From Candidatus Moraniibacteriota bacterium (lineage in GTDB: Bacteria; Patescibacteriota; Minisyncoccia; Moranbacterales; UBA9337), in contig DNVQ01000020.1 in assembly GCA_003507475.1 (NCBI GenBank), positions 1 to 25,225 on the forward strand: a stretch of 25,225 bases of DNA. Direction: 5' to 3'. The notes under the pieces are model-generated. The model was not told the origin of the DNA. It saw only the letters and a list, made by a program, of their open reading frames with translations, and did no database searches. Positions 1-8,469 of the stretch are shown here, in pieces. The position numbers and the translations under genes are program-made. The stretch's first letter is position 1; the number at the start of each line of letters is the position of its first letter.

Positions 1-1910
1 ATATGGATATCACCAGCTGATAACAAAAGAGCAGAGGCAATTATTATTTCAAATAATTCATTGGAATTAATATTTTTTATATTATCTTTAAATTTGGTTA
101 AATTTTTAATGTAGGAATTAGAGTCTGTTAGGTTTTTTTCTGATATCAAAATACTCCTAGATAATGATTGCGCCATTAAGTTTTCGTAGAGATCTTGTAG
201 AAAAGACGTTTGACCGGTAACTCTCCAAACTTCTTCCATAGAAGTTATGCCTTCTAAAACTTTTATAATTCCATCTTGGGTCATTGTTACCATGCCATCC
301 TCTAGGGCGGCTTTAGTTATTTCACTTTCACTAGCCATCTCAATAATTAGTTTTTCCATTTTTTCATTTATGGTGAGGGTTTCAAATATTCCTATTCTTC
401 CCTTGTAGCCTAAATTATTACAATGGGTGCATCCCTTGGGCTTATATAAAAATTCTATTGTTTTTGGAATTTCTATTTTAGATTTTGGAGAAATTATTGA
501 AATTAATTTTTTTATAGTGTCGATTGTTTCAGGAGCTGGCCTATATTTTTCTTTGCAATGAGAACAAAGTTGTCTTACCAAACGTTGAGCCATAAAAATA
601 TTTATCGAAGAGGCAATTAGAGAGGGTCTTATGCCCAATTCTAATAATCTGGAAACTGATGCGGGAGCATTGTTTGTGTGAAGAGTAGAAAATACCAAAT
701 GACCCGTTAGCGCTGCATTTATAGAGATTTCAGCTGTTTCGTTATCTCTTATTTCTCCCACCAAAATAATATCTGGATCTTGCCGAACTATTGCTCTTAA
801 TCCATCGCTAAAAGTAAAACCCTTATCATTTTGCACTTGGGTTTGTGAAATTCCTTTTATTTCGTATTCAATAGGGTCTTCAATGGTGATAATTTTTACA
901 TTGGGTGTGTTTAATTTTTTTAAAAAAGAATAGAGGGTAGTGGTTTTACCGCTTCCGGTGGGGCCGGTTATTAAGACCATTCCATTGGGTTTAGATAGTT
1001 GAATAGATACTTGTTCACTAGATAAGCCTTTCAACCCCAGGCTTTCAACATCTACTGCAATGGACGATTGACTTAACAATCTAAGTACGATACTTTCCCC
1101 ATATTTTCCAGGAATGATACTGACACGGATATCCACTCTTTCACTTTCATTTTCTTTGTCTATATTGATTGTAAAGTGCCCATCTTGCGCGATGTCTTTT
1201 AAATTTAATTTCATTTTTCCAACCATTTTTATTCTGGACAATATTGATTTATAGGCAGGTGGAAAAAAATTTCCAATACTTTGTAAAACCCCATCAATTC
1301 TATAGCGCATTCGTATGCTTGTTTTTTGCGGTTCAAAATGAACATCACTAGCGCCCATCTTGATGGCTCCAGAAAATACGGTTTTTAATATTTCGGTAGT
1401 ATTCATTTCTGACATTCTTTCTTTTAAAGAAAGCAATTCTTTGAATTTCTCTTCAAATTCATCTAGGTCTTTTCCAGAAAGAGAAATAAGAAAAAAATCC
1501 AATGTCTCAATTAAAATATTTTCCCTATATTTTCTCCAGAGATTGTCCATAGATGATTGAGAAATTACATAGATATTTATTTCCCAACCCTTGTCTGTTT
1601 CCAGTGATTTTAAAAAGCGCAAAGTTTCTTCGTTGGTTGGATCAGATGTGACTATTTGAGCTTTTTTCCCAATTTTTTTTATTATTCCCACCTTAAAATT
1701 AACTGAATCTTCTTCAGAAATATTTCGCAATACTTCTATATCTAAGGGAAAAATATTTAGATCAACATAAGATAGATTTAGCTCTTTTGCCAACCTGGAT
1801 GCTACTTGCTCTTCTTCTTCGTGATTGAAAGTAGAAATCTTTTTATTAATCAATTCGGTTTTTTTTGTGTCTTGTTCTTTGTTTTTTTTCTCAGTAATAG
1901 TAGTTGTCAT
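1..1910 (-). CDS. pilB: Type IV pilus assembly ATPase PilB (GspE family), 3' end outside window
   Basis: Cytoplasmic hexameric ATPase that drives pilus extension, working with the platform protein PilC encoded at 7180-8400. I translated this strand by hand: 636 codons are open from the ATG at 1910 to the window edge. An N-terminal regulatory domain is followed by the family motif GASDVHFEP (about residue 185), Walker A GPTGSGKT (about 316), an Asp-box/Walker B ILVGEIRD (about 380) and a zinc tetracysteine, CSHC (about 448) and CTHC (about 496). Normal PilB/GspE ends near residue 570, at the VWRVTG-like segment seen here. This protein instead runs on, and at the window edge it enters a second SAGDIHI motif that matches the start of the ASDVHFEP region. 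It is therefore longer than the family norm. The family call is near certain; the role of the C-terminal extension is unknown. Confidence 0.95.
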   Translation of the reverse strand, partial: MTTTITEKKNKEQDTKKTELINKKISTFNHEEEEQVASRLAKELNLSYVDLNIFPLDIEVLRNISEEDSVNFKVGIIKKIGKKAQIVTSDPTNEETLRFLKSLETDKGWEINIYVISQSSMDNLWRKYRENILIETLDFFLISLSGKDLDEFEEKFKELLSLKERMSEMNTTEILKTVFSGAIKMGASDVHFEPQKTSIRMRYRIDGVLQSIGNFFPPAYKSILSRIKMVGKMKLNLKDIAQDGHFTINIDKENESERVDIRVSIIPGKYGESIVLRLLSQSSIAVDVESLGLKGLSSEQVSIQLSKPNGMVLITGPTGSGKTTTLYSFLKKLNTPNVKIITIEDPIEYEIKGISQTQVQNDKGFTFSDGLRAIVRQDPDIILVGEIRDNETAEISINAALTGHLVFSTLHTNNAPASVSRLLELGIRPSLIASSINIFMAQRLVRQLCSHCKEKYRPAPETIDTIKKLISIISPKSKIEIPKTIEFLYKPKGCTHCNNLGYKGRIGIFETLTINEKMEKLIIEMASESEITKAALEDGMVTMTQDGIIKVLEGITSMEEVWRVTGQTSFLQDLYENLMAQSLSRSILISEKNLTDSNSYIKNLTKFKDNIKNINSNELFEIIIASALLLSAGDIH

Positions 1911-1952
1911 ATTTTTTAATTTTTATTTTGTAGTTAGTTTAGCAACATTCAT

Positions 1953-1961
1953 ATTATAACA
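1953..1961 (-). promoter_or_regulatory. Extended -10 promoter for pilB
   Basis: On the minus strand the sequence reads TGTTATAAT, a perfect TATAAT with the TGn extension, about 45 bases before the pilB start. The matching -35 is weak (CCGACA, 19 bases upstream) and lies inside the terminator of the preceding gene, so initiation probably relies on the extended -10. Confidence 0.55.
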
Positions 1962-1962
1962 T

Positions 1963-1988
1963 AAAAACCGATTTAATTGTCGGTTTTT
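1963..1988 (-). terminator. Intrinsic terminator after the DHH-like gene
   Basis: A 9-bp inverted repeat AAAAACCGA / TCGGTTTTT with an 8-base loop gives a T-run on either strand. It lies between the DHH-like gene and the pilB promoter, so the two genes are probably separate transcription units. Confidence 0.75.
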
Positions 1989-2014
1989 TTTCATAAATTT
2001 TATCCAAACGTTTT

Positions 2015-3154
2015 TTATCTAAGTGCTGATTTTTTTAATCTTTCCAAGCAATAATTTTCAGCGTCTGTAATATCTTGAAAATTTAGTTCAAATTCAAAAA
2101 CGTCACCTATAAGTGTGCTGTTTTCAAAAGGAGCCGGATGGGCCATTTTTTCAGTATCGGTAAATTTTAAAATACCCTTAATTTTTTGATGAGAGGATGC
2201 GTATAGAATTAAAAATATCTCCCCAGCTTCATAATTGCTCTGAATTTTTTCAAGAATAAATGATATATCAGCTGGCTCTGTCCGACTTTGAACAAAGTCC
2301 TCTATCGAGACAACGGACCAAACAAGCCTTAAGTTATCATCCCATTTTAGTTTGGACATAATTCTTCCCCAGAGTTTCAGCGTATTAAAAGGTTGCGTTT
2401 TAAATAAATGACGAATGATTTCTTGTTGATTAGCTCCCAGTATCATCAAATCAGATGATATTTTTAAGGCGTGTGGGGTGGTTTTGGTGTTTTGAAAACT
2501 TTTAGTAGCACTGATAATTCCTGTTAAAAGGCATTTGGCAATATTATCCTTGATTAAAGAATTATCAAATTGAGCAAAAAAATCAAAAAGAATCTCAGAT
2601 ACCGAGGAGGCCTTTATATCAACTAGATTAATTTGGCCAAAATTATCATTAGTGCTGTGGTTGTCAATATTAATGATGGGAACTTCGTAAAAAATATCCG
2701 GGTTATCTTCAAATATTTTTCCAAAAGATTCTTTGTCCGGGGAATTTATACAAATTAACAAATCATATTTGAATTCAGCCGGTATGAATGAGAAATCTCT
2801 TGGATCAATGGCACCGTTTTCGGGGGTTATATAAATTCTGGTTTCATCTTCTAATCTTTGGGTTTTTATATTAGTTATTTTGTTATACTTGGTATTGAAA
2901 GATAAGATAAAATCTCTGGCTCCCAAAACACTGCTTTGAATATTATCAGGCTGGGGAAGAAAATTAAGTTTAGAAATATTTCTAAGCGGGTCATTGGTGG
3001 CAATGTCGGATTCAATATTTTTTTCTTTTAAAAATAAATATAAAGCAAGCCCGGCACTTATAGCATCGTTACTTGGATTTTGAGGAAGTAAAATTAATAT
3101 CTTTTTAGCAGATAAAATGGTTTCTTTGATTTGATCATTAATTTTGAGGGCCAT
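2015..3154 (-). CDS. DHH-family phosphoesterase-like protein, probably catalytically dead
   Basis: 379 residues, close to the size of NrnA/DHH-DHHA1 nano-RNases, which hydrolyse short oligonucleotides or pApA. The fold is recognisable from the order of the motifs, but the ligands have changed. Motif I (normally HxNPDGDA) is PQNPSNDA at residues 24-31. The motif II aspartate appears as Asn in LLICINSPD (about 137). The DHH triad is DNH at 164-166, followed by the family-typical ASSVSEIL. Motif IV, usually GIITDTGSF, is GIISATKSF at 212-220. The C-terminal glycine/histidine substrate loop is not visible. Four independent losses suggest a binding or structural role, not hydrolysis. NrnA-type genes often sit near nusA in bacteria, and this one is divergent from nusA. 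The start has an ATG but no Shine-Dalgarno sequence. I am fairly sure of the fold and less sure of inactivity. Confidence 0.75.
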   Translation of the reverse strand: MALKINDQIKETILSAKKILILLPQNPSNDAISAGLALYLFLKEKNIESDIATNDPLRNISKLNFLPQPDNIQSSVLGARDFILSFNTKYNKITNIKTQRLEDETRIYITPENGAIDPRDFSFIPAEFKYDLLICINSPDKESFGKIFEDNPDIFYEVPIINIDNHSTNDNFGQINLVDIKASSVSEILFDFFAQFDNSLIKDNIAKCLLTGIISATKSFQNTKTTPHALKISSDLMILGANQQEIIRHLFKTQPFNTLKLWGRIMSKLKWDDNLRLVWSVVSIEDFVQSRTEPADISFILEKIQSNYEAGEIFLILYASSHQKIKGILKFTDTEKMAHPAPFENSTLIGDVFEFELNFQDITDAENYCLERLKKSALR

Positions 3155-3201
3155 ATTATATAAGTAAATCTAAGTATAAATATTATTTCGATTAGTAAGT
3201 A

Positions 3202-3230
3202 AAAATAGCAGAGAAAAGAATGTCTGTCAA
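3202..3230 (-). promoter_or_regulatory. Sigma-70-type promoter for the DHH-like gene
   Basis: On the minus strand there is a perfect -35 TTGACA (3230-3225), a 17-base spacer and a -10 TATTTT (3207-3202), placed about 50 bases before the ATG at 3154. It is divergent from the nusA promoter, about 200 bases away. Confidence 0.6.
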
Positions 3231-3433
3231 ATCGGGATTAGAAACATGGAAATTGTTTTAAGTTTCAAAAATGTTTTAATTGTTCGGAATGTTAGAGTCA
3301 TTGAATTATTAGATTGTTTTTGTGATTTTTTTGCGGATTTGTGTTTGTTTGTACGAGTTGTTATGAAGATTAGATCCGTGGGGCTTAAATAAATTAAATT
3401 TGTTGTCTTTGTGCAAAAAATCGGCATCTTTGT
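3231..3433. other. Gene-free spacer between divergent promoters
   Basis: T-rich on the plus strand, with loosely repeated words such as GTTTTTGTGATTT and GGATTTGTGTTTG. A 66-codon minus-strand reading frame covers most of it, but that frame overlaps the DHH-gene promoter and has no similarity I recognise, so I do not call a gene here. Confidence 0.5.
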
Positions 3434-3462
3434 TTGACAAATTCGTTTAAATCTGCTAAGAT
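3434..3462 (+). promoter_or_regulatory. Strong promoter for nusA-tig
   Basis: Perfect -35 TTGACA (3434-3439), exactly 17 bases of spacer, and -10 TAAGAT (3457-3462). Transcription would start near 3469, giving a leader of about 145 bases before nusA. Confidence 0.75.
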
Positions 3463-3486
3463 AGTGGTGAAGTTATAGGAGGTACA

Positions 3487-3513
3487 GGTTCGCGGATAAG
3501 CGAATCTTTTTTT
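3487..3513 (+). terminator. Attenuator-like hairpin in the nusA leader
   Basis: GGTTCGC at 3487-3493 pairs with GCGAATC at 3500-3506 (7 bp, one G-T) around a 6-base loop, followed directly by seven T. This is an intrinsic-terminator shape only about 20-45 bases after the predicted transcription start and 100 bases before nusA. An AGGAGGT sits just upstream (3478-3484). NusA controls its own synthesis by termination in other bacteria, so autoregulation is plausible but inferred. Confidence 0.55.
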
Positions 3514-3568
3514 ATAAATAACTTCTGAAAAATAATTAGATGAATAAACGTATTTGTTAAAATACAAA

Positions 3569-3606
3569 AGTTACCAGTTACTGATTACCAGTTACTAGTT
3601 ACTGAG
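3569..3606 (+). repeat. Degenerate CAGTTACTGATTAC word repeats before nusA
   Basis: Three to four imperfect copies of a 10-14 base word (CAGTTACTGATTAC, CAGTTACTAGTTACTG) end about ten bases before the nusA ATG, where a ribosome-binding site would normally lie. This is one of several word-repeat families restricted to gaps in this window. Confidence 0.7.
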
Positions 3607-3615
3607 TAAAATAAT

Positions 3616-4857
3616 ATGACAAAAAAACAAGAAGAACAAAGAGCAGGCATAAATTCAAATGAATTCAATAGCGCCATATCTCAAATCTGTGATGAAAAGG
3701 GGATAAATAAAGATAAGGTAATGCAAACAGTTGAAGCTGCTTTAGCGGCAGCCTATAAAAAGGATTATGGAAAAAAGAGTCAAAACATTAGAGCTGAAAT
3801 TGGCGGAGTTTCAGGTGGAGTTAAATTTTTCTTAATAAAAGAAGTGGTTGACGAAAGCGTAAGAGAATTTGTTGATTTAGAAAATGCAGAGGATGAAATT
3901 AAAAAAGAAGCTCCAGCAAGGGGATTAAAAGAAAATAGCGGTGATGAGGAAAAAATGCCTCGTTTTAATCCAGAAAGAGACATTAAGCTGGAGGATGCTT
4001 TGAAAATAAAAAAAGATGTTAAAATTGGAGACACCATAGAAACTGAGCTAGAAACTCAAGAGAACTATGGTCGAGTAGCTGCGCAAACCGCCAAGCAAGT
4101 GATTATTCAAAGAATTAGAGAGGCTGAAAAAGATGCGATGTATGAAGAGTACAAAGAAAAAGAAGGCGAAATCCTAAATGGAATAGTGCAAAGAATAGAG
4201 GGACAGAATATTTTTATTGATCTAGGAAAAGCAACGGGGATATTGTTTCCCTCAGAACAAGTAAAGGGAGAAAATTATAGAATTGGGCAAAGACTCAAGG
4301 TTTATTTAGGAAAGATTGAGGCTGATAACAGAGGTCCTGGCATAATTTTAAGTCGAACTCATTCCGAAATGGTAAAAAAATTATTTGAATTGGAGGTGCC
4401 GGAAATATTTTCTGGTACAGTTGAAATAAAAAATATCGCCAGAGAGGCGGGCTCCAGAACAAAGATAGCCGTTGTCGCCAAAGAAGAGGGAATTGATCCA
4501 ATTGGTTCTTGTGTGGGACAAAAAGGAACTCGAGTTCAGGCGATTATTGATGAATTAGGTGGAGAAAAAATTGATATTATCGAATGGAATGAAAATATAG
4601 AAAAATTTATATCCGCCGCCCTTAGTCCGGCTAAAGTTTTAGCTGTGAATATTAAAAATGAGGAAAATAAGGAGGCTGTAGCAATTGTTCCAAGTGATCA
4701 ATTGTCTTTAGCCATAGGGCAAAAGGGACAAAATGTAAGATTGGCGGCTAAACTTACTAGTTGGAAAATTGATGTTGTTGGGGATGACAATATTGAAAAG
4801 AAAGAAGCCAAGCCTGTGGAGAAAGTTGAAGCTAAGGATGAGTCAGAAGAAAAATAA
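3616..4857 (+). CDS. nusA: Transcription termination/antitermination factor NusA
   Basis: 413 residues. NusA binds RNA polymerase and nascent RNA and modulates pausing, termination and antitermination. The N-terminal RNA-polymerase-binding domain (ISQICDEKGINKDKVMQTVEAALAAAYKKDY) is followed by an acidic insertion at about residues 85-125. Next come an S1 domain (about 183-252) and two KH domains with the GxxG loops VGQKGTRVQ (about 300) and IGQKGQNVR (about 370). The C-terminus is a short charged tail with no E. coli-type acidic repeats. The ATG is preceded by repeats and not by a Shine-Dalgarno sequence. It is 25 bases from trigger factor on the same strand, so the two are probably one transcript starting at the promoter at 3434. 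The call is secure. Confidence 0.97.
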   Translation: MTKKQEEQRAGINSNEFNSAISQICDEKGINKDKVMQTVEAALAAAYKKDYGKKSQNIRAEIGGVSGGVKFFLIKEVVDESVREFVDLENAEDEIKKEAPARGLKENSGDEEKMPRFNPERDIKLEDALKIKKDVKIGDTIETELETQENYGRVAAQTAKQVIIQRIREAEKDAMYEEYKEKEGEILNGIVQRIEGQNIFIDLGKATGILFPSEQVKGENYRIGQRLKVYLGKIEADNRGPGIILSRTHSEMVKKLFELEVPEIFSGTVEIKNIAREAGSRTKIAVVAKEEGIDPIGSCVGQKGTRVQAIIDELGGEKIDIIEWNENIEKFISAALSPAKVLAVNIKNEENKEAVAIVPSDQLSLAIGQKGQNVRLAAKLTSWKIDVVGDDNIEKKEAKPVEKVEAKDESEEK

Positions 4858-4882
4858 TTAAAATTAAAAGAAGAAAGATTTT

Positions 4883-6172
4883 ATGAAAATTAAACAATTA
4901 CCGAAGTCAAAAATAGAATTTAAATTAATTATTTCATGGGATGAATGGAAGGTTTTTTTGGATGAAGCTACTAAAAAAGTTTCTCAAGATATTAAGATTG
5001 AAGGATTTCGTCCAGGCAAGGCTCCCAGGAAAATAGTCGAGCAAAAAGTTGGAAAAGATTCAATCTTGAGTGTTGCTGCCGAAAGCGCTATTCAAAAATT
5101 TTATCCAGAAAAAATAAAAGAATTAAAAGAGACAGTTATCGGATCGCCTGAAATAAATATTTCTAAATTGGTTGAAGGAGAAGATTTGGAATTTGTGGTA
5201 GTGGCTTCAGTTATTCCTACGGTTGAAATTAAAGACTATGAAAAAGAAATAAAAAAAATAAATACTCAGTATTCTAAGGAAAACTTAGAAATAGGAGATG
5301 AGGAAATTTCAAAAGAGCTTGATAAATTGGCCAAAAGCAGAGCGAAATTAGTTACTGTAAGAAGAGCTGCTCAGGAAAAAGATTCAGTTATTGTTGATTT
5401 TGAGGTAAGGAAAGACGGGGTCTTGATTGAAGGAGGTATTGCTAAGGATCATAATCTTATTTTGGGAAGCAACGTTTTTATTCCAGGATTTGAAGAGCAA
5501 TTAATTGGAATGAAAGAAGAGGAGGAAAAAGAATTTGAATTAAGTTTTCCCAAAGAATATCATGAAAAAAATTTAGCTGGAAAACCTGCTCAATTTAAGG
5601 TTAAAATTAAATTAGTGCAAGAGAGAGAAGTTCCTGTAATTAATGATGAGTTTGCTCAAGCACTGGGGGATTTTAAGGATTTAGAAGCTTTAAAAAACAA
5701 TATTAAAGACGGAATGTTAAAAGAGCAAAAATTTAAAAAACAAGAAAAAAGAAGAGGAGATATAATGGAAGTTTTGATAGAAAAAACTAATTTATCCCAA
5801 GAACTTCCAGAGATTTTAGTTCATGAGGAAATTCACAAAATGTTACATGAGTTGGAGTCTCAAATCGGGCAAATGGGTATGAGTTTGGAGGATTATGTTG
5901 GACAATTGGGTAAAACCATAGAAGACCTGGAAAAGGATTGGGCTCCTCAGGCAGAAAAAAGAATCAAAGCAGCTTTGGCTCTTGAGCAAATAATAAAAGA
6001 AAAAGAAATTAATGTTTCTTCAGAAGAAATAGAGGAAGCAATGAATAAAACCTTGCAATTTTATAAAAATGAGAAAGATATGAAAGATAAAATTGATTTA
6101 AAAAGGCTCTATGATTACACACACAGCATGTTAAAGAATGAAGAGGCTTTTAAATTATTGGAAAAAATGTAG
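4883..6172 (+). CDS. tig: Trigger factor, ribosome-associated chaperone and peptidyl-prolyl isomerase
   Basis: 429 residues, the normal length. It binds ribosomal protein uL23 at the exit tunnel and shelters nascent chains. The ribosome-docking signature GFRPGKAP is at residues 41-48 after an acidic and hydrophobic N-terminal domain. An FKBP-type isomerase domain spans about 160-245, with conserved segments around DFEVRKDG, GSNVFIPGFEEQLIGM and FPKEYHEKNLAGK. The helical C-terminal chaperone arms follow. In many bacteria tig leads a tig-clpP-clpX cluster; here clpP follows after a 330-base gap containing its own promoter, and clpX is not in the window. The start is an ATG with an A/G-rich stretch upstream but no true Shine-Dalgarno sequence. 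The stop is TAG, the only non-TAA stop that I checked. Confidence 0.97.
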   Translation: MKIKQLPKSKIEFKLIISWDEWKVFLDEATKKVSQDIKIEGFRPGKAPRKIVEQKVGKDSILSVAAESAIQKFYPEKIKELKETVIGSPEINISKLVEGEDLEFVVVASVIPTVEIKDYEKEIKKINTQYSKENLEIGDEEISKELDKLAKSRAKLVTVRRAAQEKDSVIVDFEVRKDGVLIEGGIAKDHNLILGSNVFIPGFEEQLIGMKEEEEKEFELSFPKEYHEKNLAGKPAQFKVKIKLVQEREVPVINDEFAQALGDFKDLEALKNNIKDGMLKEQKFKKQEKRRGDIMEVLIEKTNLSQELPEILVHEEIHKMLHELESQIGQMGMSLEDYVGQLGKTIEDLEKDWAPQAEKRIKAALALEQIIKEKEINVSSEEIEEAMNKTLQFYKNEKDMKDKIDLKRLYDYTHSMLKNEEAFKLLEKM

Positions 6173-6389
6173 CCTCTACGAAATACCGCGTAAAATAAAA
6201 AATAAATTTTTTATCACCTGGCAAGCGAATCTCTTAGAATATGCGAATAAAATTATAATTGTTATGTTGTTAAAATTGTTTTGATGACTGATGACTGATG
6301 GCGGATGACTGTTGACTTATTATTTTTCGTATAAGAGATAAATGCAAACATACATATTTTTTAGGTAGGGTCGAATGAAATTTTCAATT
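6173..6389. other. Gap between tig and the clpP promoter
   Basis: No gene and no clear terminator. It holds the GACTGATGA repeats at 6283-6318 and AT-rich sequence with words such as TTGTTAAAATTGTT. Confidence 0.6.
6283..6318 (+). repeat. GACTGATGA word repeats, locus 1
   Basis: Four consecutive imperfect copies of GATGACT (GATGACTGATGACTGATG, then GCGGATGACTGTTGACTT). The same word occurs at 16969-17000, 21451-21524 and 24341-24405, always between genes. Confidence 0.8.
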
Positions 6390-6418
6390 TTGGAAGAAAT
6401 GGGCGACTGAGATATTAT
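6390..6418 (+). promoter_or_regulatory. Promoter for clpP
   Basis: -35 TTGGAA (6390-6395), 17-base spacer, -10 TATTAT (6413-6418). The predicted start near 6425 leaves a leader of about 78 bases before the preferred clpP ATG. Confidence 0.5.
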
Positions 6419-6502
6419 TAATGATAAGAATAGGTTAATGCTTCTCAAAACAAGTTGTTGGGAAATTTATATTTTTTTCAACTTGCCAAGAGACAAAATA
6501 TT

Positions 6503-7093
6503 ATGAATAAAATTTCAAATCAATTTTTAATTCCAACCGTAATTGAAAAAACCAATTATGGTGAAAGAGCTTATGATATTTATTCTAGGCTTTTAAAGGA
6601 TAGGATCATTTTTATTGGCTCTCCAATTGAAGACAATATGGCTAACGCGGTGATCGCGCAGTTATTGTTCTTGGAATCTCAAAATCAGAAAGAAGATATT
6701 AAAATATATATTAATTCTCCAGGGGGAGTTGTCACCTCTGCTTTGGCCATTTATGACACCATGCAGTATGTAAAGCCAGATGTTCAAACCATATGCGTCG
6801 GCTTAGCCGCTTCGGCTGCTTCTCTTCTTTTGGCAGCAGGTGCTAAAGGCAAAAGGATGATTTTGCCAAATGGCGAGGTGATGATTCATCAAGTAATGGG
6901 AGGCGCCAGGGGACAGGCAACTGATATAGATATCCACGCTAGACAAATTCTCAAAACCAAGAAAAAACTAAGCGAAATTTTAGCTAAGCACACCGGGCAA
7001 AAATTTAGTAAAATAGAGGAAGATACGGAAAGGGATTATTTTATGAGTGCTATAGAAGCTAAAAAATATGGAATAGTTGATAGAGTTATTTAA
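6503..7093 (+). CDS. clpP: ATP-dependent Clp protease proteolytic subunit ClpP
   Basis: 196 residues from this ATG. Serine peptidase that forms the double-heptamer degradation chamber of ClpXP/ClpAP in the cytoplasm. The catalytic triad is visible: Ser104 in [14 protein letters not shown], His129 in EVMIHQ and Asp178 in TERDYFMSA. The INSPGG motif at residues 70-75 is the usual substrate-groove loop. An upstream in-frame TTG at 6455 would add 16 hydrophobic residues, but family members start close to [11 protein letters not shown] with the conserved [14 protein letters not shown] segment about 25 residues later, so I chose the ATG at 6503. There is no Shine-Dalgarno sequence. No Clp ATPase is encoded in the window. 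Confidence 0.96.
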   Translation: MNKISNQFLIPTVIEKTNYGERAYDIYSRLLKDRIIFIGSPIEDNMANAVIAQLLFLESQNQKEDIKIYINSPGGVVTSALAIYDTMQYVKPDVQTICVGLAASAASLLLAAGAKGKRMILPNGEVMIHQVMGGARGQATDIDIHARQILKTKKKLSEILAKHTGQKFSKIEEDTERDYFMSAIEAKKYGIVDRVI

Positions 7094-7117
7094 TATTTTT
7101 TTGTTTTTTCTAAAAAG

Positions 7118-7126
7118 TGTTATAAT
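7118..7126 (+). promoter_or_regulatory. Extended -10 promoter for pilC
   Basis: TGTTATAAT, a perfect -10 with the TGn extension, 53 bases before the pilC ATG and 24 bases after clpP. The -35 is only a T-rich tract. The arrangement closely matches the promoter in front of pilB, which has the identical 9-mer. Confidence 0.6.
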
Positions 7127-7179
7127 GTAACAAAGCCAAAATTTACATCTTATAAAAATAAATATAAAAACCAAAAAAT

Positions 7180-8400
7180 ATGCCAAAATTTCTGTATGTA
7201 GCCAAGAATTATGATGGCGAAATAAGAACCGGTGAATTAGTTGCCAAAGATGAGCAAGGAGTAGCTCAGCAATTAAAAGCGGATGGTTTTTTGGTTACTT
7301 CAGTTAAAGAAATAGAAGATGATGATGGCAAGGTAAGGGTGGATTTTATGGATAGATTTACCAAGATAGCGCTTAAGGATAAAATGATGTTTACTCGAAA
7401 TTTAAGTGTGATGATAAGCTCTGGCTTAACTATTTCTAAATCAATAAGAAACTTAGCGGATCAAACTAAAAATAAAAGATTTAGTCAGATTTTGCTAAGT
7501 ATTCATGAAGATATTAAGTCCGGAAAAAATCTTTCAGACGGAATGGCAAAATATCCAAGTGTGTTCAATGAGCTTTTCATTAATATGGTTAGAATCGGAG
7601 AAACTGGAGGAAACCTAGATGAAACTCTGAGTATCATAGCTGTGCAGCTTGAGAAAGAGCACGCATTGCTTAGTAAAGTGAGGGGGGCACTTATGTATCC
7701 CGCTGTTATAATGGTTGCAATGGCTGGTGTCGCGGTATTGATGCTTACCTACGTTCTTCCTCAAATGACTGGGGTATTTAAGGATATGGATGTGGAGCTT
7801 CCCAAGAGCACTCAATTTATCATAAAAACAAGTGATATTTTTAAAGAACATAGCGTATTGGTTATTGTTGCAATGATAGCTATTGTTGTTGTTTTAAAAA
7901 TAGCTGCCAAGACGAAAATCGGAAAGAGGATAATAAGTTATATGGTATTGAGAATACCAGCCATTAATAATATTGTTATAAAAACAAATTGTGCTAGATT
8001 TTCTAGAATTTATAGCTCTCTTTTAAGGAGTGGAGTAACTTCTTTGGATGCTTTGAAAATAGTGGCTAATACTCTCTCGAATTATTATTATAAAAAAGCT
8101 ATACGCGAAAGTATAAAACAAATCCAAAAAGGAGTGGATCTGAGCAAAGTTATCGGAGAAAATGATAAAATATTTCCAGTTTTAGTTAAGCAGATGGTCG
8201 AAGTGGGTGAGCAAACCGGAGAAACGGAGGCGATTTTAATTAAAATGGCAGAGTTTTATGAGGATGAGGTGAATCAAGTAACAAAAAATATTTCTTCTAT
8301 TGTAGAGCCAATTCTGATGTTATTTATGGGTATCGCGGTGGGATTTTTTGCCATCGCGATGTTACAGCCAATGTATGGATTGATGGAAAATATCAAATAA
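7180..8400 (+). CDS. pilC: Type IV pilus inner-membrane platform protein PilC (GspF family)
   Basis: 406 residues, the standard length. It forms the membrane platform that couples the PilB motor to pilin assembly. A short N-terminal domain (FLYVAKNYDGEIRTGELVAKD) precedes two homologous GspF cytoplasmic domains at about residues 68-192 and 275-397. Each ends in a hydrophobic helix, and the first is followed by a second membrane segment (about 225-245). Typical motifs are FTRNLSVMISSGL, RIGETGGNLDETL and its second-domain counterpart VEVGEQTGETEAIL. It is not in an operon with pilB, which is 5 kb away on the other strand; no pilin gene is in the window. The ATG has no Shine-Dalgarno sequence. 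Confidence 0.96.
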   Translation: MPKFLYVAKNYDGEIRTGELVAKDEQGVAQQLKADGFLVTSVKEIEDDDGKVRVDFMDRFTKIALKDKMMFTRNLSVMISSGLTISKSIRNLADQTKNKRFSQILLSIHEDIKSGKNLSDGMAKYPSVFNELFINMVRIGETGGNLDETLSIIAVQLEKEHALLSKVRGALMYPAVIMVAMAGVAVLMLTYVLPQMTGVFKDMDVELPKSTQFIIKTSDIFKEHSVLVIVAMIAIVVVLKIAAKTKIGKRIISYMVLRIPAINNIVIKTNCARFSRIYSSLLRSGVTSLDALKIVANTLSNYYYKKAIRESIKQIQKGVDLSKVIGENDKIFPVLVKQMVEVGEQTGETEAILIKMAEFYEDEVNQVTKNISSIVEPILMLFMGIAVGFFAIAMLQPMYGLMENIK

Positions 8401-8414
8401 TTTATTAAGTTGTG

Positions 8415-8443
8415 TTGACAATCGGAAAGATTTATAATACTAT
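8415..8443 (+). promoter_or_regulatory. Promoter for the tRNA cluster
   Basis: Perfect -35 TTGACA (8415-8420), 17-base spacer, -10 TACTAT (8438-8443), 27 bases before the initiator tRNA. It starts only 15 bases after pilC ends. Confidence 0.7.
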
Positions 8444-8469
8444 TTTATAAGTGTTTCATAAAGATATAT

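Noticed and set aside
3227..3427. 66-codon minus-strand reading frame between divergent promoters
   Set aside because: It overlaps the DHH-gene promoter, has biased low-complexity composition and no recognisable similarity.
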